A stretch of DNA of 64,000 nucleotides from CAJPPJ01 sp963536495 (GCA_963536495.1 CAUTAF010000007.1:1-64000), one strand, 5' to 3'. Shown: positions 17,557 through 25,718, counted from the stretch's first letter. The notes: a model not told the origin generated them from the sequence alone. Numbers and translations: made by a program.

Positions 17557-18139
17557 TGTAAAATTAGATACTATTGCAGTAAGAGAAAGTCAGTATCCTG
17601 AAAGTAGTAAAGATGAGTTTTTACTTGTTGGAAGAAGTAATGTTGGTAAAAGTAGCTTTATTAATACTTTAATAAATAGAAAAGATTTAGCTAGAACTTC
17701 AGAAAAACCTGGTAAGACAAAAACAATAAACTTTTATTTGATAAATGATTCGTTTTATTTAGTTGATGTTCCAGGATATGGATATGCTCAAACTGGTATG
17801 GAACAAAGAAAAAAGTTTGGTTTAATGATCGAAGAATACATAATGAAAAGACAAAATTTAAAGAGAGTTTTTTTACTTATAGATTTTAGAATTAAACCTA
17901 CAGAAAATGATTTATTAATGTATAACTTCTTAAAACATTATAAAATCCCTACTACTTTAGTTTTTACTAAAACAGATAAGATAGGAAGTAGTAAAAAACA
18001 ACAACAACTACATATGTTAAAGAAAGCATTTGATATAGTAGTTGGAGATAATATAGTTTTATTTTCATCAGTTTCTAAACTAGGAAAAGAAGAAGTTTTA
18101 AATTATATGGAAAGGTTAATGGAAAAAGAAAATGACTAA
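17543..18139 (+). CDS. engB: Ribosome-assembly GTPase EngB/YsxC
   Basis: A 198-residue GTPase required for 50S assembly. G1 is GRSNVGKSSFIN, G2 is around KPGKTKTINFY, G3 is DVPGYGYA, and G4 is FTKTDKI. I take the ATG at 17543, five codons inside a possible GTG start at 17528, because AAAGG lies just before it; both overlap the end of the preceding phosphoesterase gene. The gene order engB-der is unusual as a direct pair but both are ribosome GTPases. Confidence 0.95.
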   Translation: MKITSVKLDTIAVRESQYPESSKDEFLLVGRSNVGKSSFINTLINRKDLARTSEKPGKTKTINFYLINDSFYLVDVPGYGYAQTGMEQRKKFGLMIEEYIMKRQNLKRVFLLIDFRIKPTENDLLMYNFLKHYKIPTTLVFTKTDKIGSSKKQQQLHMLKKAFDIVVGDNIVLFSSVSKLGKEEVLNYMERLMEKEND

Positions 18140-19433
18140 TACAGTAGCACTTATTGGAAGACCTAATGTAGGTAAAAGTACTATCTTTAATGCACTTATT
18201 AAAAAAAGAAAATCTATCGTACTTGATACTCCTGGAGTAACAAGAGATAGAATATATGAAGATGCTTATTTTAAAGATTATAAATTTAAACTTATAGATA
18301 CTGGTGGAATAGATTCAGAAGAATTAACATTTAATGAAGAAATAAAAATACAAGCTAATATAGCAATAGATGAAGCAGATGTTATTGTTTTTGTAGTAGA
18401 TGGAAAAGAAGGGTTAACTAGGGACGATTTATATATTAGAAACTTACTTAGAAATACTAAAAAACCTATAATAGTTGCAATTAATAAAGTTGATTCAAAA
18501 GATTTTAAAGAACATAAATATGATTTTTATGAATTAGGTTTTGAAAACTATGTTGAAGTATCTAGTGAATCTAATATGGGAATGTATGAACTTTGTGAAA
18601 ATATAACTAGTTACTTAGTTATCAAAGAAGAAGAAAAAACTGACTTATTAAAAATATCTATAGTTGGAAGACCAAATGTTGGTAAGAGTTCTTTAGTTAA
18701 TTCACTACTTAATGAAGATAGACTTATAGTATCTTCTATAGCTGGTACTACAAGAGATTCAGTTGATACTATACTTAAATATCATAATGAAGAATACTGT
18801 CTTATAGATACAGCAGGTCTTAGAAAAAAAGGGAAAGTATATGAAAATATAGAAAAATATTCATATATGAGAAGTATTAAGAGTATAGAAGATTCTGATA
18901 TAGCTTTACTTGTAATAAATGCAGAAGAAGGTGTTATAGAACACGATAAACATATAGCAGGATATATTCTAGAAAAAGGAAAAGGTATCATAATAGTTGT
19001 AAATAAATGGGATTTAAGTGAAGAAAAGAAAGAAGATTATATAAAAATGTTAAGAAATGAATTTCAATTTATTCCTTATGCTCCGATAATATTTACATCA
19101 AATGTTACTAAAAAGGGAATAGGTAATATACTACCTATGGTATCTAAAGTTAAAGAATCTATTACTAAAGAAGTTAAAACTAGTGTAATAAATGATTTAA
19201 TTATGGAAGCTTATCAAATGAAATTACCTCCAACATATAAGATGAAGAGATTAAAAATATTTTTTGTATCACAAATTGGAAGTAAACCACCTAAGTTTTT
19301 ATTTAGAGTAAACGATGATAATTTAATTCATTTTGCTTATAAAAGATATTTAGAAAATAGAATTAGGGAAAGTATCGATTTTACTGGAACACCTATAATA
19401 CTTGAATTTAGAGGTAAAAAAGAGGAAAAATAA
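18132..19433 (+). CDS. der: Ribosome-assembly GTPase Der (EngA)
   Basis: A 433-residue protein with two tandem GTPase domains and a KH-like C-terminus. The first domain has GRPNVGKSTIFN near residue 9 and DTGGID; the second has GRPNVGKSSLVN near 180, SSIAGTTRDSVD and DTAGLRKKGK. NKWDLSEE is the second G4. The C-terminal block ends with FTGTPIILEFRGK, typical of Der. It acts in maturation of the large ribosomal subunit. It overlaps engB by 8 bp. Confidence 0.97.
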   Translation: MTNTVALIGRPNVGKSTIFNALIKKRKSIVLDTPGVTRDRIYEDAYFKDYKFKLIDTGGIDSEELTFNEEIKIQANIAIDEADVIVFVVDGKEGLTRDDLYIRNLLRNTKKPIIVAINKVDSKDFKEHKYDFYELGFENYVEVSSESNMGMYELCENITSYLVIKEEEKTDLLKISIVGRPNVGKSSLVNSLLNEDRLIVSSIAGTTRDSVDTILKYHNEEYCLIDTAGLRKKGKVYENIEKYSYMRSIKSIEDSDIALLVINAEEGVIEHDKHIAGYILEKGKGIIIVVNKWDLSEEKKEDYIKMLRNEFQFIPYAPIIFTSNVTKKGIGNILPMVSKVKESITKEVKTSVINDLIMEAYQMKLPPTYKMKRLKIFFVSQIGSKPPKFLFRVNDDNLIHFAYKRYLENRIRESIDFTGTPIILEFRGKKEEK

Positions 19434-19852
19434 TGGATGTAAGAATATGGATAATTATATTAGTTCTTGCAATAATATTTGAACTAATAACATATGGACT
19501 TGTTAGTATATGGTTTATACCATCTATTATTCTAACTATTATTTTAAAATCATTTGGACTTAATAATTTATATATAGAATTACTTATAGTACTTATAACA
19601 TCTAGCATTTTATTAATATTTACAAGACCGATTGTAGTTAAATTATTAAAACCTAAAAATATAAAAACTAATTTTGATAGAATTTTAGATATGGAAGGTA
19701 AGATAATAAAGGAAGTTAAATTAAATGATTTTGGAATAGTAAAAGTAGATGGTAAAGAATGGAGATGCTATTCTAAAAAAGAAATAGATAAAGGAAAAAT
19801 AGTAAAAATAAAGAAAATTGATTCCAATAAATTAGAAGTAGAGGAGGTTTAA
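19433..19852 (+). CDS. NfeD-like membrane protein
   Basis: A 139-residue protein with two or three hydrophobic segments in residues 5-65 and a C-terminal OB-fold domain (MEGKIIKEVKLNDFGIVKVDGKEW continuing to KIVKIKKIDSNKLEVEEV, described by its ends). This is the short NfeD type. NfeD genes are typically paired with a stomatin or flotillin gene, and one follows 3 bp later, supporting a joint role in membrane microdomain organisation. Confidence 0.88.
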   Translation: MDVRIWIIILVLAIIFELITYGLVSIWFIPSIILTIILKSFGLNNLYIELLIVLITSSILLIFTRPIVVKLLKPKNIKTNFDRILDMEGKIIKEVKLNDFGIVKVDGKEWRCYSKKEIDKGKIVKIKKIDSNKLEVEEV

Positions 19853-19855
19853 TTT

Positions 19856-20743
19856 ATGACAGCAGGAATGATAGTTTTAATTATATTATTAATAGTTGTG
19901 GTATCATCAGTAAAGATAGTACCACAAGCACAAGCTTTTGTTATAGAAAGACTTGGAAGTTATTCACAGACGTGGAATAATGGTTTACATTTTTTGTTAC
20001 CATTTGTAGATAGAATTTCTAAAAGAGTTAATTTAAAAGAAATAGTTAGAGATTTTGATCCACAACCAGTTATTACAAAAGATAATGTAACTATGCATAT
20101 AGATACAGTTGTATATTTTCAAATTACAGATGCAAAACTTTATACATATGGAGTTGATAATCCATTAAACGCAATTGAAATGTTAACTGCAACAACACTT
20201 AGAAACTTAATTGGGGATTTAGAACTTGATGAAACATTAACTTCAAGAGATATAATTAATTCTAAAATGAAGATTATTTTAGATGAAGCAACTGACCCAT
20301 GGGGAATAAAAGTTAATAGAGTTGAAGTTAAAAATATAATTCCACCTAGAGATATTCAAGAAGCTATGGAAAAACAAATGAGAGCTGAAAGAGAAAGAAG
20401 AGAACAAATCTTAAAAGCTGAAGGTGAAAAGAAATCTAGTATTCTTATAGCTGAAGGTGAAAAAGAAAGTGCTATTTTAAGAGCAGAAGCAATAAAAGAA
20501 CAAAAGATTAAAGAAGCAGAAGGGGAAGCTGAAGCTTTGATAAAAATAAAACAAGCAGAAGCAGAAGGGATAAAAATATTAAATTCTGCTAAAGCTGATA
20601 AAACAGTTTTAACTTTAAAAAGTTTAGAAGCAGTATCAAATCTTGCTAATGGAACAGCAACAAAAATAATAGTTCCATCTAATTTACAAAATGTTGCAAC
20701 TATTGGAGCAACTTTAAAAGAGATGTTAAATGATAAAGAATAA
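19856..20743 (+). CDS. SPFH/stomatin-like membrane protein (QmcA type)
   Basis: A 295-residue protein. An N-terminal membrane segment (about 4-18) precedes the SPFH domain: VPQAQAFVIERLGSYSQTW, then DNVTMHIDTVVYFQI and ATTLRNLIGDLELDETLTSR. A Glu/Ala/Lys-rich coiled coil (about 180-250) with AEGEKESAILRAEA-type repeats leads to a short hydrophobic tail. Stomatins form large membrane rings and often associate with NfeD proteins and proteases. The gene has AGGAGG upstream and a terminator after it. Confidence 0.94.
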   Translation: MTAGMIVLIILLIVVVSSVKIVPQAQAFVIERLGSYSQTWNNGLHFLLPFVDRISKRVNLKEIVRDFDPQPVITKDNVTMHIDTVVYFQITDAKLYTYGVDNPLNAIEMLTATTLRNLIGDLELDETLTSRDIINSKMKIILDEATDPWGIKVNRVEVKNIIPPRDIQEAMEKQMRAERERREQILKAEGEKKSSILIAEGEKESAILRAEAIKEQKIKEAEGEAEALIKIKQAEAEGIKILNSAKADKTVLTLKSLEAVSNLANGTATKIIVPSNLQNVATIGATLKEMLNDKE

Positions 20744-20762
20744 TATTTATTATTCTTTTTTT
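20735..20762 (+). terminator. Terminator after the NfeD/stomatin pair
   Basis: AAAGAATAAT (20735-20744) pairs with ATTATTCTTT (20749-20758) around ATTT, followed by T residues. It overlaps the stomatin stop codon. Confidence 0.85.
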
Positions 20763-20809
20763 ATTAAAAAGTATCTACATTATGTTATAATGCTATAGAG
20801 GATATAAGT

Positions 20810-22264
20810 ATGGTTGAACAACTAAAAGCTAACAATATAGTATTAGTAGGATTAAAAAAAGTTTTATTATTTCCGTTTACTTTAATAAAGTATTCTACTG
20901 AAGGTATTAGTTTTATTAAAAGAAAAATTAAAAAACAAGGTTTTGATTTTTCTGCTGTAGATAAAATAGATGGAGAAGAACTTAATCAAGAATTAGATAA
21001 AGTTAAAAAACAAAGTGCAGAATTTAAAAATAAGATAACTTTAAAAGAAGAAAAGAATAAAAATTATTCATTTAATTATATTGTTAAAAATGAATTTGGT
21101 GAAACTGTAAAGGGAAGCTTTGAAGGACCTAGTTTAGAAGCTGTTAAAGTTTTCTTAGAAGGAGAATACGAAGATGTTTTATCTATTAAACCTAGAGAAA
21201 AGTGGGATATAGATATTAATATTGGTGGTAAATTTAAAGCAGATACTTTAGCATTCTTTTTAACACAACTTGCTACATATTTAAGAGCAGGTATTACTTT
21301 AGTTGATGGTATTAGAATTATGGTTAAACAAACAGTTAAACCATATGAAAAGAAAGTATATTCTAAAATAGTTTATTCTTTAGTAGGTGGAGATACTTTT
21401 TCTAAAGCTTTAAGCTTGCAAAGTAAAGTGTTCCCAGAGTTTTTAATATCTATGGTTAAAACTTCTGAACTTACTGGAGATTTACCATCTGTATTAGATG
21501 AAATGGCAGATTATTATACAAAAATAGATAAAAACAAACGTTCTTTAAGAGCAGCTTTATCTTATCCGTTAATTATCTTTATGGTAGCAATAGGTGCAGT
21601 AGTGTTTCTTCTTACAGAAGTTGTTCCTAAGTTTCAAGATATGTTTAGTAGTGTTAATGGAAAACTTCCAGGAATAACTATCTTTGTTCTTCAAATGTCT
21701 AGTTTAATACAAAAATATGGACTATATTTATTTATTGGAACTATTATCTCAATATCTATGTTTGTATGGTTTTATAAAAACAATAGGGTATTTAAGAAAA
21801 AGGTTCAAACAGTATTTATGAAATTTCCTGTTTTTGGAGAACTTATTATTTGTAATGAAGTATCTAATTTAACTAGAACTTTTGCAACACTTCTTAATCA
21901 CGGAGTATTTATTACTGATAGTATGGAAATTTTATCGGCAATAACGACAAATGAAGTATATAAATCTATGATATATAGAACATTAATAGGTTTATCTAAA
22001 GGTGCTAAGATAAGTGAAACTTTTAAAGGTGAATGGGCGTTTCCAATAGTTGCGTATGAAATGCTTGCAACTGGAGAAGCAACTGGACAACTTCCAGAAA
22101 TGATGAGTAAAGTATCAACTCACTTTGCTGATATTCATGAAGCAAAGACTTCTTCACTTAAATCACTTATGGAACCATTTATAATTTTATTTTTAGCAAC
22201 TATTATTGGTTTTATTTTACTTGCAGTAATAGTTCCAATGTTTAGCTTATATAATCAAATTTAA
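20810..22264 (+). CDS. Type II secretion / type IV pilus inner-membrane platform protein (GspF/PilC family)
   Basis: A 484-residue protein. An N-terminal domain (residues ~80-130) resembles the usual GspF leader, with FNYIVKNEFGETVKGSFEG. Two T2SSF repeats follow: FFLTQLATYLRAGITLVDGI near 155, and SNLTRTFATLLNHGVFITDSM near 350; three hydrophobic segments lie after each. SALSYPLI-type loop appears as AALSYPLIIFMVAIGAVVF. This platform protein works with a secretion ATPase, prepilins and a prepilin peptidase; only the peptidase is nearby. Competence (ComGB-like) is one possible role. Confidence 0.92.
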   Translation: MVEQLKANNIVLVGLKKVLLFPFTLIKYSTEGISFIKRKIKKQGFDFSAVDKIDGEELNQELDKVKKQSAEFKNKITLKEEKNKNYSFNYIVKNEFGETVKGSFEGPSLEAVKVFLEGEYEDVLSIKPREKWDIDINIGGKFKADTLAFFLTQLATYLRAGITLVDGIRIMVKQTVKPYEKKVYSKIVYSLVGGDTFSKALSLQSKVFPEFLISMVKTSELTGDLPSVLDEMADYYTKIDKNKRSLRAALSYPLIIFMVAIGAVVFLLTEVVPKFQDMFSSVNGKLPGITIFVLQMSSLIQKYGLYLFIGTIISISMFVWFYKNNRVFKKKVQTVFMKFPVFGELIICNEVSNLTRTFATLLNHGVFITDSMEILSAITTNEVYKSMIYRTLIGLSKGAKISETFKGEWAFPIVAYEMLATGEATGQLPEMMSKVSTHFADIHEAKTSSLKSLMEPFIILFLATIIGFILLAVIVPMFSLYNQI

Positions 22265-22274
22265 GGTGTTTAAA

Positions 22275-23009
22275 ATGATAGTAATATTTTTTATTATGGG
22301 TCTTATATTTGGATCGTTTTATAATGTAGTAGCATATAGACTTTCTAATAATATAAGTTTAATAAACCCGGTAAGATCAATGTGTCCTAACTGTAAGAAA
22401 GAATTGGGTATTTTAGAATTAATACCTATTTTTTCGTATGTGTTTTTAAAAGGGAAATGTTCTATATGTAAAGAAAAAATAAGTTTATTTTATCCATTTA
22501 TTGAACTTTTAACAGGAATAAATTTTGCATTAAGTTACTACTTATCTGGTTTTAGTATAGATTTATTAATAATGCTTATATTGTTTAGTTATTTTTCTAT
22601 AGTTATTTATAGTGATTTTAAATATATGATAATACCTGATGAAGTTACTATTGTAACTGTTATTTTAACTTTAATACTTATCATAATTAAAGGATTATAT
22701 TTAAATATTTTAGTGGGATTTATTTCATTTTTATCTACATATCTATTTGCTAAAGTAATAAGTGTTATCTTAAAAAAAGATGCAATGGGTGGAGGAGATA
22801 TAAAACTGATGTTTTTTGTTGGTTTACTTCTTAACTACAATGCATTATTAGCATTTTTTATATCTTCATTTTTAGCTTTTCCAGCAGCATTTTATGTAAC
22901 TGTTAAAAATAAAAATTCTAAGATAGCTTTTGGTCCTTTTATACTTCTTGCAACGATCATAATATATATATTTAAATTAGATTTAATTAATATACTTATT
23001 TGGTTATAA
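22275..23009 (+). CDS. Prepilin peptidase (A24 family, PilD/ComC type)
   Basis: A 244-residue membrane aspartyl protease. The N-terminal DiS_P_DiS region is GLIFGSFYNVVAYRL, followed by the zinc-site cysteines CPNCKK and CSICKE. The two catalytic Asp are in YSDFKYMIIPDE and AMGGGDIKLM. I take ATG 22275 because AAGGTG is placed correctly for it and forms part of the alternative GTG codon at 22266. It removes and methylates prepilin leaders. It lies 10 bp after the GspF-like gene. Confidence 0.95.
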   Translation: MIVIFFIMGLIFGSFYNVVAYRLSNNISLINPVRSMCPNCKKELGILELIPIFSYVFLKGKCSICKEKISLFYPFIELLTGINFALSYYLSGFSIDLLIMLILFSYFSIVIYSDFKYMIIPDEVTIVTVILTLILIIIKGLYLNILVGFISFLSTYLFAKVISVILKKDAMGGGDIKLMFFVGLLLNYNALLAFFISSFLAFPAAFYVTVKNKNSKIAFGPFILLATIIIYIFKLDLINILIWL

Positions 23010-23057
23010 AAAGAACTTTGATAAAGATTATTATTTAGATTATAAGGAGAAAAAGAG

Positions 23058-23600
23058 ATGAAAATTTTATTTATATCAGATATACACGGGATAGCTATTA
23101 ATATGAAAAAAATTGAAAAAGTCATTGAATCTGAAAAAATTGATAAACTTGTTGTTCTTGGTGATTTGTATTATGCAGGACCTACATATAATAAAAAATT
23201 TGAAGTTAATAGTATGTATGTTAAAGATATTCTTACTAAGTATTCGGATAAAATTATATGTTTAAGAGGAAATTGTGATTCAGATGTTGATATAAAGGCA
23301 AGTGATTTTCCAATTTGTAATAATTTATCTTTAATATGTGTAGATGGATTAGATATTTATTTGACTCATGGTAATGAATATAATATAGAAAAAAACAGGA
23401 AATTTAATAGAAAAGGTATATTGGTATATGGACATGAACATATACCCTATATAAAAAAAGATAAGGAAATGATTTATATAAATGTTGGATCAATATCTCT
23501 ACCTAAAGATGATAATAAACCAACATATATGATTTATGATAATAAGAAATTTACAATTTATGATATAGAAAATAATAAATTAGATTGTATAGATTTATAA
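23058..23600 (+). CDS. YfcE-type calcineurin-like metallophosphoesterase
   Basis: A 180-residue enzyme with all family ligands: FISDIHG (D-x-H) near residue 8, VLGDLYY (GD) near 36, LRGNCDSD (GNCD) near 75, LTHGNEY (His) near 107 and YGHEHIPY (GHxH) near 128. YfcE enzymes are Mn-dependent phosphodiesterases active on artificial bis-pNPP; the natural substrate is unknown. It has a clear AGGAGAAAAAG ribosome site and no obvious terminator before the accessory island that starts ~70 bp downstream. Confidence 0.94.
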   Translation: MKILFISDIHGIAINMKKIEKVIESEKIDKLVVLGDLYYAGPTYNKKFEVNSMYVKDILTKYSDKIICLRGNCDSDVDIKASDFPICNNLSLICVDGLDIYLTHGNEYNIEKNRKFNRKGILVYGHEHIPYIKKDKEMIYINVGSISLPKDDNKPTYMIYDNKKFTIYDIENNKLDCIDL

Positions 23601-23672
23601 ATTATTTGGTGATTAGTATATTAATGAATTAGAAAATAAATATAAGTTTAATAAAATAACTAAAATAAAATG

Positions 23673-23698
23673 CTTGAATTAACAATAAAAAGACTTTA
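23673..23698 (+). repeat. Left target-site duplication of the IS1202-like island
   Basis: A 26-base sequence beginning CTTGAATTAACAAT and ending AAAAAGACTTTA is identical to 26310-26335. It directly abuts (after one A) the left inverted-repeat end of the island. IS1202 itself is known for an unusually long 27-bp duplication, so length and position fit a transposition footprint. Confidence 0.88.
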
Positions 23699-23747
23699 AT
23701 GTCAATAACTTGGGAAAATGTCTCAAATAATTTAAAATATTAGCGTT

Positions 23748-23777
23748 AAGCGTATACATGATTTGTATGCGCTTTTT
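23748..23777 (+). terminator. Terminator carried near the IS left end (copy 1)
   Basis: AAGCGTATAC pairs with GTATGCGCTT (one G-T pair) around ATGATTT, then T residues. It reads on the plus strand, opposite to the transposase, and would stop transcription entering from the YfcE-type gene. The same hairpin is in copy 2. Confidence 0.8.
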
Positions 23778-23780
23778 ATT

Positions 23781-23854
23781 GCCGCCATTATCAACTAAAT
23801 TTTTTATTATAGAATATTTATTATATTCATTCATTCTTAATTTTACCTTTCTCA
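23781..23854 (-). pseudogene. Transposase start remnant in IS copy 1
   Basis: Reading from ATG 23854, the first ~24 codons (MRKVKLRMNEYNKYSIIKNL, then VDNGG) match the transposase of copy 2 with one change (His to Asn at position 12). The frame then runs into the IS left end because of the internal deletion. No catalytic part remains. The same RBS-containing hairpin lies upstream at 23859-23872. Confidence 0.8.
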
Positions 23855-23968
23855 TATTGTCACCTCAGTGACATATTATATATTTTAATTGAGACATAAT
23901 CCAAAGATAATCATTAAGACATTATCACAAGATAATCATAAATGTTATTATTAATGAAACAAAAAAAG

Positions 23969-23997
23969 TTGACAATTTAGAAATTTTTATATATATT
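23969..23997 (+). promoter_or_regulatory. Promoter of the island cargo operon
   Basis: TTGACA at 23969-23974 and TATATT at 23992-23997 with exactly 17 bases between. It lies just inside IS copy 1, drives the leader peptide at 24020 and, past the attenuator, the three cargo genes. Confidence 0.82.
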
Positions 23998-24019
23998 AAA
24001 TTTAATTGGAGTGAAACTT

Positions 24020-24067
24020 ATGAAAAAGAATCAATTTCAATTAATATTTATGTTAAACAAATCATAG
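24020..24067 (+). CDS. 15-residue leader peptide (putative attenuation uORF)
   Basis: GGAGTG at 24008 and ATG at 24020 open a short frame encoding MKKNQFQLIFMLNKS and ending at TAG 24065-24067. It lies between a strong promoter and a terminator hairpin that begins at the last base of its stop codon. This arrangement is typical of ribosome-controlled transcription attenuation. The internal LIFM recalls the MsrD leader MYLIFM, which stalls ribosomes with macrolides; that likeness is short and may be chance. Translation of this peptide is inferred. Confidence 0.6.
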   Translation: MKKNQFQLIFMLNKS

Positions 24068-24101
24068 GGTAAGAGACTATTATAGTTTTTTACCCTTTTT
24101 T
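24067..24101 (+). promoter_or_regulatory. Attenuator-like terminator hairpin in the cargo leader
   Basis: GGGTAA (24067-24072) pairs with TTACCC (24090-24095), and inside it ACTAT pairs with ATAGT, followed by six T. It comes directly after the leader peptide and before the AGGAGG of the first cargo gene, so the operon would be off unless the hairpin is prevented from forming. Confidence 0.75.
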
Positions 24102-24122
24102 GTTGCTATATAGGAGGTAAAA

Positions 24123-24467
24123 ATGGCAAGAAAAAAACCAGAAGATTTTAAAGATGAAGATGGGAATATTGATTATCGAGCATATGCAAAATACTTAGAT
24201 TCTGCTGAATGTGCTAATGATGATAATTATGATATTTTGGTTGATGTTCAATCTGGTAATATTTATGAGAGAACTGATGGAGATTGGACAAAAGGGCATG
24301 GACATAAAAATGTATTTAATGGTTATAATAGAGATAAAGATAGTAAAAGCAGTAGTTCAGATAAACACCCTTGGAGAAATCCTTGGTTAGAGTATAATTC
24401 TTCTTATGTTATGACTGATGAAGAATATGAATTAGTTAAGTCGCCAAAAAAGTTAATAAAAAAATAA
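24123..24467 (+). CDS. Island cargo protein 1, unknown function
   Basis: A 114-residue soluble, very hydrophilic protein that I do not recognise. It opens with a charged MARKKPEDFKDEDGNIDY, has one Cys, and contains a Gly/His-rich part (SGNIYERTDGDWTKGHGHKN) and a Trp-rich part (HPWRNPWLEY). It looks like a small structured binding protein rather than a low-complexity frame. AGGAGGT gives it the best ribosome site in the island. It lies 1 base before cargo gene 2, so the two are likely translated in a coupled manner. Confidence 0.75.
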   Translation: MARKKPEDFKDEDGNIDYRAYAKYLDSAECANDDNYDILVDVQSGNIYERTDGDWTKGHGHKNVFNGYNRDKDSKSSSSDKHPWRNPWLEYNSSYVMTDEEYELVKSPKKLIKK

Positions 24468-24468
24468 A

Positions 24469-25245
24469 ATGTATAGATTGTTAGAACTAATTATTAAAAA
24501 TAGTAGACAAAATAAATTATTAAATATTAATGATATTGAAATTATAGTGAAAAATTTATTAGAAATATATGATGTAGATGAATATTTAAAAAATATTAGG
24601 TATACTAATTCAAAAACTTTGTATGTTGGTGCATATGATTCTATAAAAAAAGAATTGATTTTTAATTATAAAAAAATATTAAGTGTTATTTTGAATATTA
24701 AAAAAGAATCTTTTTTTAAAGTTTATGACAATTATATATTATATTTTAATATCGTTATTTTACAAATAATTATGCATGAATTCGAACATATTTATCAACA
24801 AAAAGTTATTTATAATATAGATAATGAATATTCTGAATTTTTAAAAAAATTTTTATATATTCAAGATACAATTAGTAAGAAATATTATGAAATATGTCCT
24901 GAAGAAAGGACGGCAGAAATCCTTTCTTATGAAAAAATTAATAATTCTATGGAATATATGTCTGATTTTAATATAGAAATTAAAGATATTATAAATACTG
25001 ATTATATTCAAAGAAAAATTAGAGGTTATAAATATTATAATGATAAATTTATTATTCCTACATATGAATATTTAAAATATTGTGATATGACAATTGATTT
25101 TGATTTTTTTAATAAAATAAAAGAGTTAAATGAAAGATTATTATATGGTTTAGAAGTTAGTAATGAAGAAATTTTGCCTATTAAAAAAAAGATATATTTA
25201 AAGGTGAAAAAATATTTTCAAAATAGAATTATAATAGAAAAATAA
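24469..25245 (+). CDS. Island cargo protein 2, putative zinc metallopeptidase (HExxH)
   Basis: A 258-residue protein with no signal peptide. IIMHEFEHIYQQ contains an HExxH motif (His103, Glu104, His107) preceded by hydrophobic residues, as in zincins, and PEERTAE (144-150) offers a downstream Glu about 40 residues away that could be the third ligand. No domain is recognised otherwise; the protein is rich in Ile, Tyr, Lys and Asn. It has no good ribosome site and starts one base after the stop of cargo gene 1. A protease that acts on a cargo or host protein is the best guess; activity is unproven. Confidence 0.72.
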   Translation: MYRLLELIIKNSRQNKLLNINDIEIIVKNLLEIYDVDEYLKNIRYTNSKTLYVGAYDSIKKELIFNYKKILSVILNIKKESFFKVYDNYILYFNIVILQIIMHEFEHIYQQKVIYNIDNEYSEFLKKFLYIQDTISKKYYEICPEERTAEILSYEKINNSMEYMSDFNIEIKDIINTDYIQRKIRGYKYYNDKFIIPTYEYLKYCDMTIDFDFFNKIKELNERLLYGLEVSNEEILPIKKKIYLKVKKYFQNRIIIEK

Positions 25246-25259
25246 TAGAGGTGATGAAT

Positions 25260-25559
25260 ATGAAATTAAATATAGAAGATTTAAAATATTTAAGTGGTTC
25301 AAAATTAGATGATGGATATAGACTTGTATATAAAAAAAATAATGATTTTGATATTGGTAGTTATTGTAAAACAATAGAAGGATTTATATGCGAAATAAAT
25401 GATTATAATCCATATAGTTTATATGATGAAAAGGAATTTGTTTCTATTGAAAATTTATTAGAGGAGATAGCTAAAAAGTATAATGAAAATGAAGTATATA
25501 TTTATAAAACAGATGGTACTTTGATATCTTCATATAAGAAAAAAGATAAAAAAATATAA
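25260..25559 (+). CDS. Island cargo protein 3, unknown small acidic protein
   Basis: A 99-residue protein with no recognised family. I take ATG 25260 because AGAGGTGAT just upstream is the ribosome site; GTG 25251 and ATG 25254 fall inside it. It is soluble, with alternating strand-like and helical segments, Asp/Tyr-rich in the middle (CEINDYNPYSLYDEKEF). It ends 80 bp before IS copy 2, whose terminator at 25689 would close the cargo transcript. It could be a partner or inhibitor of the putative protease; this is a guess from order only. Confidence 0.7.
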   Translation: MKLNIEDLKYLSGSKLDDGYRLVYKKNNDFDIGSYCKTIEGFICEINDYNPYSLYDEKEFVSIENLLEEIAKKYNENEVYIYKTDGTLISSYKKKDKKI

Positions 25560-25688
25560 TCCAAATTGAATTCTAAAAGAAAAGTAGATTTTTTGTAATA
25601 TAATTAAGTTTTCTAAAATATGAAAAAATTAATACTTTTTTGTCAATATCTTAGAAAAATGTCTCAAATAATTTAAAACATTAGCGTT

Positions 25689-25718
25689 AAGCGTATACAT
25701 GATTTGTATGCGCTTTTT
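25689..25718 (+). terminator. Terminator carried near the IS left end (copy 2)
   Basis: The same AAGCGTATAC/GTATGCGCTT hairpin as in copy 1, followed by TTT. It would terminate the cargo operon. Confidence 0.8.

Larger units (their letters stand above)
23700..23940 (-). mobile_element. IS1202-like copy 1, MITE-like internal deletion derivative (241 bp)
   Basis: The left end TGTCAATAACTTGGGAAAAT and the complement of the right end TATGATTATCTTGTGATAAT are imperfect 27-bp inverted repeats (about 19 matches). Compared with copy 2 it lacks 428 bp, joined at a GCTTTTTATTGCCGCC-like sequence. Only the terminal regions and ~24 codons of the transposase start remain, reading on the minus strand. Confidence 0.85.

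Noticed and set aside
23601..23672. Gene or RNA between the YfcE-type gene and the island
   Set aside because: Only 72 AT-rich bases; no frame with a ribosome site, no hairpin with a T run.
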